Assembly (NCBI RefSeq): GCF_030817275.1
Contig: NZ_JAUSZD010000002.1
Span: 8,034,501 to 8,098,500 of the forward strand
Length of the DNA: 64,000 nucleotides
Source: Paenibacillus sp. V4I7
GTDB taxonomy: Bacteria > Bacillota > Bacilli > Paenibacillales > NBRC-103111
Reading direction: 5' to 3'
Shown here: positions 1 through 8,613 of the stretch, in pieces
Position numbering within the stretch: position 1 is the stretch's first letter
How the letters are laid out: each line of letters starts with the position of its first letter
Translations under genes and position numbers: made by a program
The notes under the pieces: generated by a model
Seen by the model: only the letters and a program-made list of their open reading frames with translations
What the model was told of the DNA's origin: nothing
Databases searched by the model: none

Positions 1-40
1 CTTCAACAACAATCAATGACAGGTGAAAAAAAGTCATTCA

Positions 41-211
41 TTACTCTTGATTCCCATCCGCTTCGGGGTAAAACGCGTGCTCAATATTGTCCATAATACC
101 CTTGACCATTTCACTAATTTTATCTGTTGCTGCAATATTTTCTTGATCGGATGGAGTAGGAATACCTGCTGTCTCAAAAGCTGTTTGTTCAGTAATGTTT
201 TTATCAGTCAC
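41..211 (-). CDS. Small acidic protein of unknown function (56 aa)
   Basis: A 56-residue reading frame starts at a GTG with a strong AAGGAGG site 7 bases upstream. It was missed by ATG-only reading. The product is acidic, has no membrane segment or signal peptide, and its C-terminal half (around residues 30-46) could form one amphipathic helix. I do not recognise the family. A further reading frame starts at the ATG at 35-37 on the same strand and stays open to the window edge, so a second gene may be translationally coupled, but only 12 codons are visible. Start and Shine-Dalgarno site are seen directly; being a real gene is inference from them. Confidence 0.55.
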   Translation of the reverse strand: MTDKNITEQTAFETAGIPTPSDQENIAATDKISEMVKGIMDNIEHAFYPEADGNQE

Positions 212-488
212 GTTGAAACCTCCTTTTGAATTGATTTATCTATCCGTATAGTCCCCATCTATATACAAAATTACACACTGGATACAGACCTTGGTAACTT
301 GGTAATAAATCTCGCATATCCATCCTTACTTTTGAGTAAATTCATACTGTTATACCTGGGCAAGTGCAATAAATCCTCTAGTATAAACGGGTATAGTTCA
401 TCCTTAAGTTCATCAAAGTTCTTCTTATCGCAACCTCGGGATGAGCGCTATGCAAGTGTCAACGAATTTTACGAGGACTGGCGGCGAG

Positions 489-995
489 TTACTTTTTCCG
501 TTCCGGCACGTAACGCTGCACAAAGCGAAATACCAGAAGGTTCAAGGCAAAAATGATCAAATAGATCGGACCCGAGTACCACAGCTTCCAGCCCTTATAG
601 GTAAAGGCGTGAAACCAATAGGTTGAGATTCCTTCGAGCCCAACCGTTAATAGGCTGAATAAGAAAATATATCCGAAGAGACGCCATCCCGCAGGCATCC
701 ATTTTTTATAAAAGTGCAGCATGAAAAAAGGTGTAGGCGGATAGGTAAACAGATAGAGAATGATATCGAACCACTCGAATTCTGGCCGATCGCCGAAATC
801 GTAAAGATCGAATGGCTTGACGCCGATGGAAAAATCGGCTGTAAATGCCAGCAATCCGTTAAACAGCCAAATGATAAATATGCTGACGAGAGACAGGCGG
901 TTCGGCAGCAGCAAGAAAATACCCCACGAAAACACGGATATGATCAGGATGAACCATTCGTTTGCATCAAAGCGAATCGGAGGATACAGGATCAT
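489..995 (-). CDS. CBO0543-like multipass membrane protein
   Basis: A protein of 168 residues with about five hydrophobic segments. The frame can be extended upstream, but the ATG at 993-995 has an AGGAGGT site at the correct distance, so it is taken as the start. A short aromatic, acidic stretch in the middle (FEWFDIILYLFTYPPTP) resembles the conserved loop of the CBO0543 family of small Firmicutes membrane proteins, whose function is unknown. It overlaps the end of the upstream membrane gene by 29 bases, so the two are probably co-transcribed and translationally coupled. The family call is from memory of the motif and is moderate only. Confidence 0.6.
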   Translation of the reverse strand: MILYPPIRFDANEWFILIISVFSWGIFLLLPNRLSLVSIFIIWLFNGLLAFTADFSIGVKPFDLYDFGDRPEFEWFDIILYLFTYPPTPFFMLHFYKKWMPAGWRLFGYIFLFSLLTVGLEGISTYWFHAFTYKGWKLWYSGPIYLIIFALNLLVFRFVQRYVPERKK

Positions 996-1470
996 CGGAC
1001 ACCTCCTGCCATCGTAAAAATTTTCGCAATAACGCGAGAAACATAATGTAAATGGCAAGTAACGCAACATCTCTGATCCATACGTATTCCCATTTCCATT
1101 TAACAAATTGAACGGTGCCGCTTAGATGATACAAATACTGCACGCCCCAAAGGAGAACAACGGTGACTGCCAATGCTATCGCTTTAAGAAAAGGCTTTCC
1201 TGATTTGGAAAAGAGCACAAATAAACCAAACAGAATAAGGAGTGGAGCGAGGATAATCTGTTCCAGCTTCAATGCAATAAATTCGAACGGATTGTCACTC
1301 ACATTCAACAGCCGCAGGTTCACGGTCAGTATGGCATAGGAGAACTGCTCTAGGGAAGCTACTAATAAGCCGCACGACAATATTTCCAGCGGATGCAGCG
1401 TCTTCCGTAGAACAGGAATCAATGCGATGCCGATCATGCTGATAAAAAAAGCGATAAGGAGAGTCGGCAT
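967..1470 (-). CDS. Multipass membrane protein of unknown function
   Basis: A 167-residue protein with about five predicted membrane helices and almost no soluble domain. The start ATG follows AAAGGGGA at a spacing of 7. The only soluble part is a short basic stretch and the acidic tail at the C-terminus, which is encoded in the overlap with the next membrane gene. The pairing of two similarly sized membrane proteins suggests a two-subunit complex in the cytoplasmic membrane, but no function can be assigned. No catalytic motif is visible. Confidence 0.6.
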   Translation of the reverse strand: MPTLLIAFFISMIGIALIPVLRKTLHPLEILSCGLLVASLEQFSYAILTVNLRLLNVSDNPFEFIALKLEQIILAPLLILFGLFVLFSKSGKPFLKAIALAVTVVLLWGVQYLYHLSGTVQFVKWKWEYVWIRDVALLAIYIMFLALLRKFLRWQEVSDDPVSSDSL

Positions 1471-1607
1471 TACAGGGTCCCCTTTCAGGTTGCGATTATC
1501 TTCTTACCATGCTCCAATTAATGGGGAAATATGTAACTTCGCGGTGTAGAGAGCTCAGGGTGCTTTTGGTTTTTGTAGGTTTTGTCGGGTGACAAGAACA
1601 TAGTCCG

Positions 1608-1691
1608 ATGAAGTTTAAATCGGCTGGTATGGATAAAGTTATCCAAGAAGCTCAGAAACAGTATAATGAATGGAAGAAGTCGAATAAATAA
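1608..1691 (+). pseudogene. C-terminal remnant of an LplA/YtcQ-type sugar-binding lipoprotein gene
   Basis: Twenty-seven codons ending in TAA encode a peptide with the pattern AGMDKVIQEAQKQYNEWKK followed by SNK. This closely resembles the last helix of LplA-type extracellular solute-binding proteins, which are abundant in Paenibacillus. No Shine-Dalgarno site precedes the in-frame ATG and the frame is closed by TGA at 1590-1592, so no longer protein can be read. I infer the tail of a deleted gene. An intact relative of this class lies at 46087-47817. Confidence 0.4.
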
Positions 1692-1702
1692 GGCTAGATA
1701 CG

Positions 1703-2593
1703 TCAGGTTTCTGTCTCCGACAGCTCTTGGCTAAACGAAATAAACTCACGCATAGCATATGAGACGTAGTGATCCTTCGGCCAAATAATAACTAGATTCC
1801 AGGGAATAGAAGGCTCTGTTAAAGGTAACGTAAGTACTTCGGGACAAGTGATTTTACTGCAAATCGTCTCGGGTATGATGGAGATACCTGCATTCGAAGC
1901 AACCATTTCAGCCAAAAGGTCCCACTGCGAGCTTTCGTAGACAACGGAAGGATCGAATCCAACGGATCGACAGGCATGAATGACATGGTTTCGAACGGCA
2001 TAGCCGCTTGGGAACAGGATAAAGGGTTCATTTCTAAGCTGCAAAAGAGATACGCTGGATTGCTCAGCTAGTGGATGAGAACGATGGATGATGAGCGCTA
2101 ATTTTTGAAAGAGAAAAGGCAAGGTTTCAAAGTTAGACGTGTCTACAGGCCCAACCACAACTCCGAGATCAAGCTTTCGATTTTGCACAAGGTTTTCTAC
2201 ATTTTTAGCGCCTTCTTCGACAAGTTGGAAATGGATATTCGGATGTTTAATTTGGAACTTTGCGATAACTCGTGTAAAGAAAACGGAACCAACTACTGGG
2301 GGCAACCCGATGGTAATGGTTCCTTTTTTTAGGTTGGAGACATCATCTAATAGGTGATGAAGATCTTGGACAGCCTGAACGATGACTTGAATTTGTTGAA
2401 CGGCGATCTCTCCCGAGTCGGTCAATTGGACATACTTACCTGAACGATCAAATAAAGTAGCGCCTAGTTCTTCTTCTATATTTTTCACCATTTTACTCAG
2501 TGTTGGTTGTGTGAGGTGAAGGGCTTCGGCCGCTTTGGTAAAATTCATATGTTTAGCAATTTCAAGCAGATAAGTTAACTGGCGTAAATCCAA
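1703..2593 (-). CDS. LysR-family transcriptional regulator
   Basis: The N-terminal winged helix-turn-helix (residues 1-60; NFTKAAEALHLTQPTLSK) is typical of LysR regulators and is followed by a substrate-binding effector domain, about 296 residues in all. The frame extends upstream to an ATG at 2638, but a TTG at 2591-2593 with GGGGAGGG 8 bases before it gives the normal LysR start (LDLRQLTYLLEIA), so that start is chosen. It is divergent from the 3-hydroxybutyrate operon, and the shared 174-base intergenic region is the expected place for its binding sites. It most likely activates that operon in response to a ketone-body or acyl-CoA metabolite. That role is inferred from position, not from the sequence of the effector domain. 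Confidence 0.85.
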   Translation of the reverse strand: MDLRQLTYLLEIAKHMNFTKAAEALHLTQPTLSKMVKNIEEELGATLFDRSGKYVQLTDSGEIAVQQIQVIVQAVQDLHHLLDDVSNLKKGTITIGLPPVVGSVFFTRVIAKFQIKHPNIHFQLVEEGAKNVENLVQNRKLDLGVVVGPVDTSNFETLPFLFQKLALIIHRSHPLAEQSSVSLLQLRNEPFILFPSGYAVRNHVIHACRSVGFDPSVVYESSQWDLLAEMVASNAGISIIPETICSKITCPEVLTLPLTEPSIPWNLVIIWPKDHYVSYAMREFISFSQELSETET

Positions 2594-2649
2594 AGGATCA
2601 TCCCTCCCCGACCTATAACATTTTTTCATGATGGTCATTCCAAATATGA

Positions 2650-2678
2650 ATTTTACCTCTTGAGAATCAGCATGTAAA
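2650..2678 (-). promoter_or_regulatory. Sigma-A-type promoter for the LysR gene
   Basis: On the minus strand TTTACA (2673-2678) is followed by a 17-base spacer and TAAAAT (2650-2655). The predicted start of transcription, near 2643, lies about 50 bases before the TTG start of the regulator gene. Confidence 0.6.
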
Positions 2679-2728
2679 CTGAAATTAATCCAAATGTAAT
2701 TTAAACGGTTTATTCATACCAGACAAGT

Positions 2729-2743
2729 TGGAAGCGCTTTACA
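2729..2743 (+). promoter_or_regulatory. Imperfect cre-like site before the ketone-body operon
   Basis: TGGAAGCGCTTTACA has the AAGCGCTT core of catabolite-responsive elements bound by CcpA, but one extra base compared with the 14-base consensus. It lies 24 bases before the permease start codon, a position that would allow glucose repression. An imperfect match, so only a candidate. Confidence 0.35.
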
Positions 2744-2767
2744 AATGACATTAAAGGAGAACAAAAC

Positions 2768-4147
2768 ATGTTTATTGAGATTGTAGCGATTGTGTTATCC
2801 TTGGGCCTTCTAATGTTTTTTGCTTACAGAGGCTACCCAGTCATCGTGTTCGCACCTATTTTCACCTTGCTGGCTGTATTGATTTCGGGAATTGCTTTAA
2901 TGCCAAGCTATACAGAAGTGTATATGGTGAACGCAGCGAATTATGTGAAAAACTTTTTCCCGATTTTCCTATTGGGAGCTGTGTTCGGTAAAGTGATGGA
3001 ATTGAACGGTGCAGCATCCTCCATTGCGCAATCGTTAGTGAAGGCATTGGGATCCAAAAGAGCGATGCTTTCCGTAGTTCTTGCGTGTGGTATCTTAACG
3101 TACGGTGGTGTTTCTTTATTTGTGGTAGCGTTTGCAGTGTATCCTTTCGCTGTTTCGATCTTCCGAGAAGCCAATATTCCAAAAAGATTGATTCCCGGTA
3201 CGATTGCTTTAGGAGCATTTACTTTTACAATGGATGCGCTTCCAGGTTCACCGCAAATTCAGAATATTATTCCTACAACTTATTTCGGAACGGATTCTTA
3301 CGCGGCTCCAATCCTTGGTATTATCGGCGGCCTTATCGTATTTGGCTTAGGGCTGTTCTGGTTGGAACGCAGACGTAAACAAGCAGAAGCTGCTGGTGAA
3401 GGCTATGGTTTAGGACATAAGAATGAGCCTGAGGGGCTAGAGAATCAGAAGTATCCTAAGCTTTGGGTGTCCATCATTCCGTTAGTACTGGTCTTGGTAT
3501 TTAACTATTTGCTGAGCAGAGGTTTCTTAACAGTAAACAACTGGTATTCAGCAGAACTTTTGAAAACGTTTAATATTGCCAACGTAAAAACGGTGTCGTC
3601 TTCCTGGGCGCTAATTGTGGCCTTATGCATTGGTATCCTGTCTGCGATATGCATTAATGCGCGTGTTGTTCAAAGTAAATTGGCAGCAGGCTTGACTGCT
3701 GCAGCAATGGGAGCGCTGCTTGCAATATTCAATACAGCATCAGAGGTTGGTTTCGGTAATGTTGTAAAAACCCTACCCGGATTCAAAGCTATCCAAGGTT
3801 GGATTCTAGGCTTAAGTTCTCATCCGCTTATCTCGGAAGCTATTTCTGTTAATGTGTTGGCAGGTGTAACGGGCTCAGCATCAGGAGGTCTATCCATCGC
3901 CTTGGAAGTCATGGGGAAACAATATTTGGCGGCAGCAAGCGCAGCAGGAATTAGCCCCGAATTGTTACACCGAATTGCTTCGATGGCTTCAGGAGGGATG
4001 GATACGCTCCCTCATAATGGTGCAGTTATCACACTCCTTGCCATTACAGGTCTCACACATCGACAATCGTACAAGGATATCTTCGCAATTACGGTTATCA
4101 AAACAGCAGCGGTTCTAGTGCTCGCGATCATTTTATCGATTTTTTAA
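2768..4147 (+). CDS. GntP-family permease, probably for 3-hydroxybutyrate or acetoacetate
   Basis: A 459-residue hydrophobic protein with about 12 membrane segments, of the GntP (gluconate/H+ symporter) superfamily. Start ATG follows AAAGGAGA at 7 bases. It is the first gene of a five-gene operon that carries every enzyme for oxidising 3-hydroxybutyrate to acetyl-CoA. The same gene order begins with a GntP-like permease in Bacillus subtilis (yxjC-scoA-scoB-yxjF). The likely substrate is therefore a short ketone-body acid, taken up with protons. Substrate is inferred from the neighbours; family membership is visible from length and composition, including a conserved glycine-rich loop near residues 365-385 (NVLAGVTGSASGGLS). 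Confidence 0.8.
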   Translation: MFIEIVAIVLSLGLLMFFAYRGYPVIVFAPIFTLLAVLISGIALMPSYTEVYMVNAANYVKNFFPIFLLGAVFGKVMELNGAASSIAQSLVKALGSKRAMLSVVLACGILTYGGVSLFVVAFAVYPFAVSIFREANIPKRLIPGTIALGAFTFTMDALPGSPQIQNIIPTTYFGTDSYAAPILGIIGGLIVFGLGLFWLERRRKQAEAAGEGYGLGHKNEPEGLENQKYPKLWVSIIPLVLVLVFNYLLSRGFLTVNNWYSAELLKTFNIANVKTVSSSWALIVALCIGILSAICINARVVQSKLAAGLTAAAMGALLAIFNTASEVGFGNVVKTLPGFKAIQGWILGLSSHPLISEAISVNVLAGVTGSASGGLSIALEVMGKQYLAAASAAGISPELLHRIASMASGGMDTLPHNGAVITLLAITGLTHRQSYKDIFAITVIKTAAVLVLAIILSIF

Positions 4148-4171
4148 AAGTTAAAGATGGAGGTATGCGCA

Positions 4172-4957
4172 ATGACTAGGTTCTTGGAAAATAGAGTTGC
4201 TTTGATAACGGGAGCTGCAAGCGGTATCGGTCTTGAAATTGCTCGTACTTATGCACGGGAAGGGGCCAAGGTGGTCATTTCCGACATAAATGGAGAACAA
4301 GCGAATTTGGCTGCACAGAAGTTGCAGCAAGAAGGCTTTGAAGCTATAGGTGTCAAATGCGATGTAACGCAGGAGCAGCAATTTGTCGAAGCCATTGAAA
4401 CCGTGGTTCAAACCTATAAGAGACTTGACATCCTCGTTAATAATGCAGGATTACAGCATGTTGCACCCATTGAGGATTTCCCTGTAGAAAAGTTTGAATT
4501 CATGATAAAGGTGATGCTGACAGGTGCTTTTATCGGCATCAAGCATGCGTTCCCTATCATGAAGGAACAAGGCTTTGGCCGGATCATTAATATGGCTTCG
4601 ATCAACGGAGTCATTGGATTTGCAGGCAAAGCTGCCTATAACAGCGCAAAGCATGGGCTGATTGGTTTGACGAAAGTAGCAGCACTCGAAGGTGCTCCCC
4701 ACGGCATCACAGTGAACGCACTGTGCCCGGGTTATGTAGATACACCGCTCGTTAGAGGGCAGTTACAGGACTTGGCGAAAACGCGCAATGTTCCTTTAGA
4801 AAGTGTCCTTGAAGAAGTTATTTACCCTTTGGTTCCACAAAGACGCCTCTTAGCTGTTGAGGAAATTGCTGACTATGCGATGTTAATTGCAAGCGATAAA
4901 TTACGAGGTGTAACGGGAGCTTCCCTATTAATCGACGGGGGTTACACGGCACAGTAG
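4172..4957 (+). CDS. 3-hydroxybutyrate dehydrogenase (short-chain dehydrogenase)
   Basis: A 261-residue short-chain dehydrogenase. It carries the Rossmann glycine motif (TGAASGIG, near residue 13), the NNAG motif (LVNNAG), catalytic Ser (MASINGV), YNSAKHG with Tyr and Lys, and the PG motif (NALCPGYVDTPL), which together match type-1 3-hydroxybutyrate dehydrogenases. It would oxidise D-3-hydroxybutyrate to acetoacetate with NAD+. The ATG at 4172 is chosen over the one at 4157 because GGAGGT lies between them, 7 bases before 4172. It sits between the permease and the CoA transferase, the same order of functions as YxjF and ScoAB in B. subtilis. Confidence 0.85.
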   Translation: MTRFLENRVALITGAASGIGLEIARTYAREGAKVVISDINGEQANLAAQKLQQEGFEAIGVKCDVTQEQQFVEAIETVVQTYKRLDILVNNAGLQHVAPIEDFPVEKFEFMIKVMLTGAFIGIKHAFPIMKEQGFGRIINMASINGVIGFAGKAAYNSAKHGLIGLTKVAALEGAPHGITVNALCPGYVDTPLVRGQLQDLAKTRNVPLESVLEEVIYPLVPQRRLLAVEEIADYAMLIASDKLRGVTGASLLIDGGYTAQ

Positions 4958-4998
4958 AGATAGAACAACCTAGGGATAGGAATAGGAGATGAATCATC

Positions 4999-5706
4999 AT
5001 GAACAAGATATGTTCTTCCATAGAGGAAGCTGTAGCGGATTTTCGTGACGGAGTTACGTTAATTGTTGGCGGTTTCGGGCTTTGCGGGATTCCTGAAAAC
5101 TTGATTGCTGCGCTTAAAGCGCAAGGGACCAAGGATTTATGCGTAGTTAGCAATAACTGCGGGGTTGATGATTGTGGACTAGGACTATTGCTGGCCAATA
5201 AACAAATCAAGAAAATGATTTCCTCCTATGTGGGAGAAAACAAAACGTTTGAGCAGCAGTTTTTAAGCGGGGAGCTCGAAGTGGAGCTGGTTCCACAAGG
5301 AACGCTTGCCGAACGAATTCGCGCAGGCGGAGCCGGCATCCCAGGGTTTTATACAGCTTCAGGCGTAGGCACTTTAGTTGCTGAAGGCAAAGAGCACAAA
5401 ACGTTTGAAGGACGCACCTATTTGTTGGAAAAAGGGATTGTCGGTGATTTTGCCTTGGTCAAAGCTTGGAAAGCTGACCCGCTGGGCAATCTAGTTTTCC
5501 GCAAAACATCGCGTAACTTTAATCCGTTGGCAGCAGCAGCGGGAAAAGTGACGATCGTTGAGGTTGAAGAAATTGTGCAAGTAGGCGAGTTGAGCCCAGA
5601 CGATATTCATACGCCAGGTATTTATGTGCAGCGGATTGTAAAGGGTGCGTCCTATGAAAAACGGATTGAGCGTCTCACCGTTCGAAGTAAGGAGGTATCG
5701 GCATGA
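4999..5706 (+). CDS. scoA: Succinyl-CoA:3-ketoacid CoA transferase subunit A
   Basis: A 235-residue protein with the N-terminal CoA transferase family I pattern (GFGLCGIPENLI near residue 26) and a glycine-rich stretch (RAGGAGIPGFYT) characteristic of the A subunit. With ScoB it moves CoA from succinyl-CoA to acetoacetate, giving acetoacetyl-CoA and succinate in the cytoplasm. Start ATG follows AGGAGATG. Its stop codon overlaps the start of scoB by four bases, the usual coupling of the two subunits. Confidence 0.92.
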   Translation: MNKICSSIEEAVADFRDGVTLIVGGFGLCGIPENLIAALKAQGTKDLCVVSNNCGVDDCGLGLLLANKQIKKMISSYVGENKTFEQQFLSGELEVELVPQGTLAERIRAGGAGIPGFYTASGVGTLVAEGKEHKTFEGRTYLLEKGIVGDFALVKAWKADPLGNLVFRKTSRNFNPLAAAAGKVTIVEVEEIVQVGELSPDDIHTPGIYVQRIVKGASYEKRIERLTVRSKEVSA

Positions 5707-6383
5707 AAAATGACCGTTTAGCGATTATTAAGTGCGCCGTTGAGGAAATTAAAGAGGGCATGTATGTCAATTTAGGCATTGGCTTGCCTACACTCGTCGC
5801 CAATTATATACCACCAGAAATGACGGTTATGCTGCAATCGGAAAATGGGCTTCTGGGCATCGGTGCCTACCCTTACGTAGGGGAAGAAGATCCGGATTTG
5901 ATTAATGCAGGCAAAGAAACGGTAACCGCTGTGGCGGGCGCTTCTTTTTTTGATAGTGCAGAATCTTTCGCTATGATCCGAGGCGGTCATATTGACTTGG
6001 CCATTCTTGGCGGTATGGAGGTAGCGGAGAATGGTGACCTTGCCAATTGGATGATTCCTGGAAAAATGGTGAAAGGGATGGGCGGCGCTATGGATTTGGT
6101 CAACGGCGCCAAACGGATCATTGTTATTATGGAACATGTGAATAAAGCAGGTGAGTCAAAGGTTAAAAAGGCATGTACCCTGCCATTGACAGGCAAGAGT
6201 GTAGTGAATCGTCTGATCACGGACTTAGCCGTGTTTGATTTTACAGAAGAGGGCATAGTGTTATCCAGCCTACAGCCAGGAGTAACGATGGAAGAGGTTC
6301 TCGCCAACACGGAAGCGCGTTTTATAATTAGTCCTCTTCTCCAAAATGTACCTCAGATGAGCAAAGGAGATCATTATGAGTAG
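5703..6383 (+). CDS. scoB: Succinyl-CoA:3-ketoacid CoA transferase subunit B
   Basis: A 226-residue protein with the B-subunit signature SENGLLGIGAYP (near residue 47), whose Glu is the catalytic residue that forms the CoA thioester intermediate. The N-terminal NLGIGLPTLVANYIP pattern also fits. AAGGAGG precedes the ATG at 8 bases, and the gene overlaps both neighbours (four bases with scoA, eight with the thiolase gene), so the three enzymes are translated as a coupled set. Confidence 0.92.
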   Translation: MKNDRLAIIKCAVEEIKEGMYVNLGIGLPTLVANYIPPEMTVMLQSENGLLGIGAYPYVGEEDPDLINAGKETVTAVAGASFFDSAESFAMIRGGHIDLAILGGMEVAENGDLANWMIPGKMVKGMGGAMDLVNGAKRIIVIMEHVNKAGESKVKKACTLPLTGKSVVNRLITDLAVFDFTEEGIVLSSLQPGVTMEEVLANTEARFIISPLLQNVPQMSKGDHYE

Positions 6384-7560
6384 AGAGGTCGTTATTGTTA
6401 GTGCAGTCCGCACAGCTGTTGGCAGCTTTCAGGGAGCGTTGGCGGATATATCGGCTCCGCAGCTCGGCAGTACAGTTATCCAAGAGGCTCTGAAGAGAGC
6501 TAATCTGACTGACAGCCAAGTAGACGAAGTTATCATGGGTAACGTGCTTCAGGCTGGACTTGGGCAAAACCCTGCCCGGCAAGCTTGGCTGAAGGCGGGG
6601 TATTCGCATTTCGTTCCAGCGATGACCATTAATAAGGTGTGCGGTTCGGGCCTGAAATCCGTCATGCTGGCGGCACAGTCTGTGAGTCTTGGAGATGCGG
6701 ATATCGTGGTGGCAGGCGGCATGGAAAATATGACGCAGGCGCCTTATCTGCTGCCCGGGGCTCGTTCAGGCCTGCGGCTCGGTGACAGCACCATGGTGGA
6801 TTCGATGATTCGGGATGGATTATGGTGTGCGATGTGCGACATCCATATGGGCATCACGGCCGAGAATATAGCGGAGCATCATCGTGTTACACGTGCAGAG
6901 CAGGATGAGTTTGCTGCGTGGAGCCAACTGAAGGCGGAGCAAGCGATTGCATCCGGCAGATTCAAGGATGAGATCGTGCCTGTTGCCATCCCGCAAAGAA
7001 AAGGCGATCCAGTCTTATTCGCGCAAGATGAGTTTCCTCGGGCAGGTACAACAGCTGAAGTTCTGGGCAAGCTCCGTCCTGCTTTCAAAAAAGAGGGAAC
7101 AGTTACGGCTGGCAACGCTTCTGGCATTAATGACGGAGCCGCTGCGCTGGTTGTTATGTCTGCGGATAAAGCTAAGGAGCTTGGGCTTGAGCCCTTAGCT
7201 CGCATCAAAGGCTATGCGAACGCTGCCTTAGAACCATCCATGATGGGAATGGGGCCCGTTGATGCTGTTCATAAATTGCTCCGTAAAACGGAGATCCGAC
7301 TCGATAGCGTTGATTTATTTGAGCTGAATGAAGCCTTTGCTTCGCAGTCTTTAGCTGTTGGCCGCGAACTGGGCATCCCACGGGAGAAATTAAATGTCAA
7401 TGGAGGGTCGATTGCCATTGGACACCCGATTGGTGCAAGCGGAGCCCGCATTCTGGTTACACTGCTGCATGAGCTGGAGAAGAGAGATGGCAAGCTGGGT
7501 GTGGCTGCTTTATGTATTGGCGGCGGACAAGGCGTTGCGATGTTGGTCGAGCGTGGATAA
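6376..7560 (+). CDS. Acetyl-CoA C-acetyltransferase (degradative thiolase)
   Basis: A 394-residue thiolase with all active-site motifs: the acyl-accepting Cys in NKVCGSGLKSV (near residue 89), GGMENMTQAPY, the His of NGGSIAIGHPIGASG (near residue 350) and the second Cys in CIGGGQG (near residue 380). It would cleave acetoacetyl-CoA with CoA to two acetyl-CoA, the last step of ketone-body use in this operon. The ATG follows AAAGGAGA and overlaps the end of scoB. The gene is followed by a terminator, which closes the operon. Confidence 0.93.
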   Translation: MSREVVIVSAVRTAVGSFQGALADISAPQLGSTVIQEALKRANLTDSQVDEVIMGNVLQAGLGQNPARQAWLKAGYSHFVPAMTINKVCGSGLKSVMLAAQSVSLGDADIVVAGGMENMTQAPYLLPGARSGLRLGDSTMVDSMIRDGLWCAMCDIHMGITAENIAEHHRVTRAEQDEFAAWSQLKAEQAIASGRFKDEIVPVAIPQRKGDPVLFAQDEFPRAGTTAEVLGKLRPAFKKEGTVTAGNASGINDGAAALVVMSADKAKELGLEPLARIKGYANAALEPSMMGMGPVDAVHKLLRKTEIRLDSVDLFELNEAFASQSLAVGRELGIPREKLNVNGGSIAIGHPIGASGARILVTLLHELEKRDGKLGVAALCIGGGQGVAMLVERG

Positions 7561-7568
7561 ATGGAAGA

Positions 7569-7597
7569 AGCAAGCCGTTCCTGCGGCTTGCTCTTTT
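7569..7597 (+). terminator. Terminator of the ketone-body operon
   Basis: A perfect 9-base stem (AGCAAGCCG / CGGCTTGCT) with a 6-base loop is followed by CTTTT. It sits 8 bases after the thiolase stop codon. The convergent FAH-hydrolase gene ends at 7644, so the stem may serve both directions. Confidence 0.8.
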
Positions 7598-7643
7598 GCT
7601 GTAAAGATGAGCTTTTGGATTCCGTTAAAAAAACGAAAGCTAG

Positions 7644-8543
7644 TTACTCGCTAACCATGCGATTAGTCAGACTGCCTAATTTCTCAATAGAAATAGTCAC
7701 CACATCACCAGCTTGCAAGTATACCCTCTTATCCACAGGATCCCCGAGCACGACCCCTTCAGGTGTACCTGTTAGAATGATATCTCCCGGATACAGCGTC
7801 ATATGCTGAGAGATATAGCTGACAATTTCGTCACAGTGGAAAATCATATCCGCCGTGTTTGAGTTTTGACGTACTTTGCCGTTGACTGTGGTGCTAATCT
7901 GAAGGTCATTCGGGTTGCCGACTTCATCCGCAGTCACTAGATAAGGACCGAGTGGACTGAAGTCATCGCACGATTTGCCAAGCAGCCATTGCTGGGTCCG
8001 CATCTGTAAATCACGCGCAGAAAGGTCATTCACACAGCAATAACCGTATACGTGCTCCAAAGCTTGTTCTTTGGAGATATACTTAGCCTGCTTACCAATT
8101 ACGATAACTAGCTCGCATTCGTAATCGACCTCCTTGGTTACACGAGGTAGTGCAATGTCATGTCCGTGTCCGGTAAGCGTATTATTAAATTTGTTGAAAA
8201 GAATCGGGTATTGCGGGATCGGGGCATTCGTTTCTTCGGCATGCTTGCGATAGTTCAGCCCTACGCAAATGATTTTGTTGGGATGCGTAACGCAAGGGCC
8301 GTAAATCATTGTCTCTTCGCTGAGCAACAAGGAAGCACGGTCTTCGCGCTCTAGGACTAGATGAACAAGTTTATGTAACGCATCGTTAGCTGATGCCCCG
8401 CCATTAATAGCTTCGTGAACAGTGGTAGGAACTGTGAATGCTGGCGACAGCTGCTTGACAGCTTGAACGACATCCAGCACACCAAACTCGGTTTGGACGC
8501 CTAGGTTTAACTCATCATTTTTCTTAAAAGTAAGCAGTTTCAT
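7644..8543 (-). CDS. Fumarylacetoacetate hydrolase (FAH) family protein
   Basis: A 299-residue protein with an N-terminal domain of about 70 residues and a C-terminal FAH catalytic domain. Visible motifs are ICVGLNYRKHAEE (start of the fold), the metal-binding acidic cluster VDYECELVIVIG (near residue 147), NDLSARDLQ and the closing PGDIILTGTPEGV (near residue 264). The family covers hydrolases, hydratases and decarboxylases acting on 2,4-diketo acids. It is preceded by an SDR dehydrogenase and an IclR regulator on the same strand, a combination that fits breakdown of a 2-keto-3-deoxy sugar acid by oxidation to a diketo acid and cleavage to pyruvate plus an acid. Strong AGGAGG before the ATG. 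Exact substrate unknown. Confidence 0.85.
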   Translation of the reverse strand: MKLLTFKKNDELNLGVQTEFGVLDVVQAVKQLSPAFTVPTTVHEAINGGASANDALHKLVHLVLEREDRASLLLSEETMIYGPCVTHPNKIICVGLNYRKHAEETNAPIPQYPILFNKFNNTLTGHGHDIALPRVTKEVDYECELVIVIGKQAKYISKEQALEHVYGYCCVNDLSARDLQMRTQQWLLGKSCDDFSPLGPYLVTADEVGNPNDLQISTTVNGKVRQNSNTADMIFHCDEIVSYISQHMTLYPGDIILTGTPEGVVLGDPVDKRVYLQAGDVVTISIEKLGSLTNRMVSE

Positions 8544-8613
8544 TAGTAAAACCTCCTGAATGAATTGTATGAGTGAATGATAAATGAATAAATGCAGATT
8601 GCGGGCCGTCTAC

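Noticed and set aside
271..447. Minus-strand open frame of about 58 codons ending in TAA at 271-273, with a protein-like stretch (FDELKDELYPFILEDLL)
   Set aside because: No start codon or ribosome binding site, closed by TAG upstream, and no family recognised. It may be a gene remnant, but the support is too weak to list.
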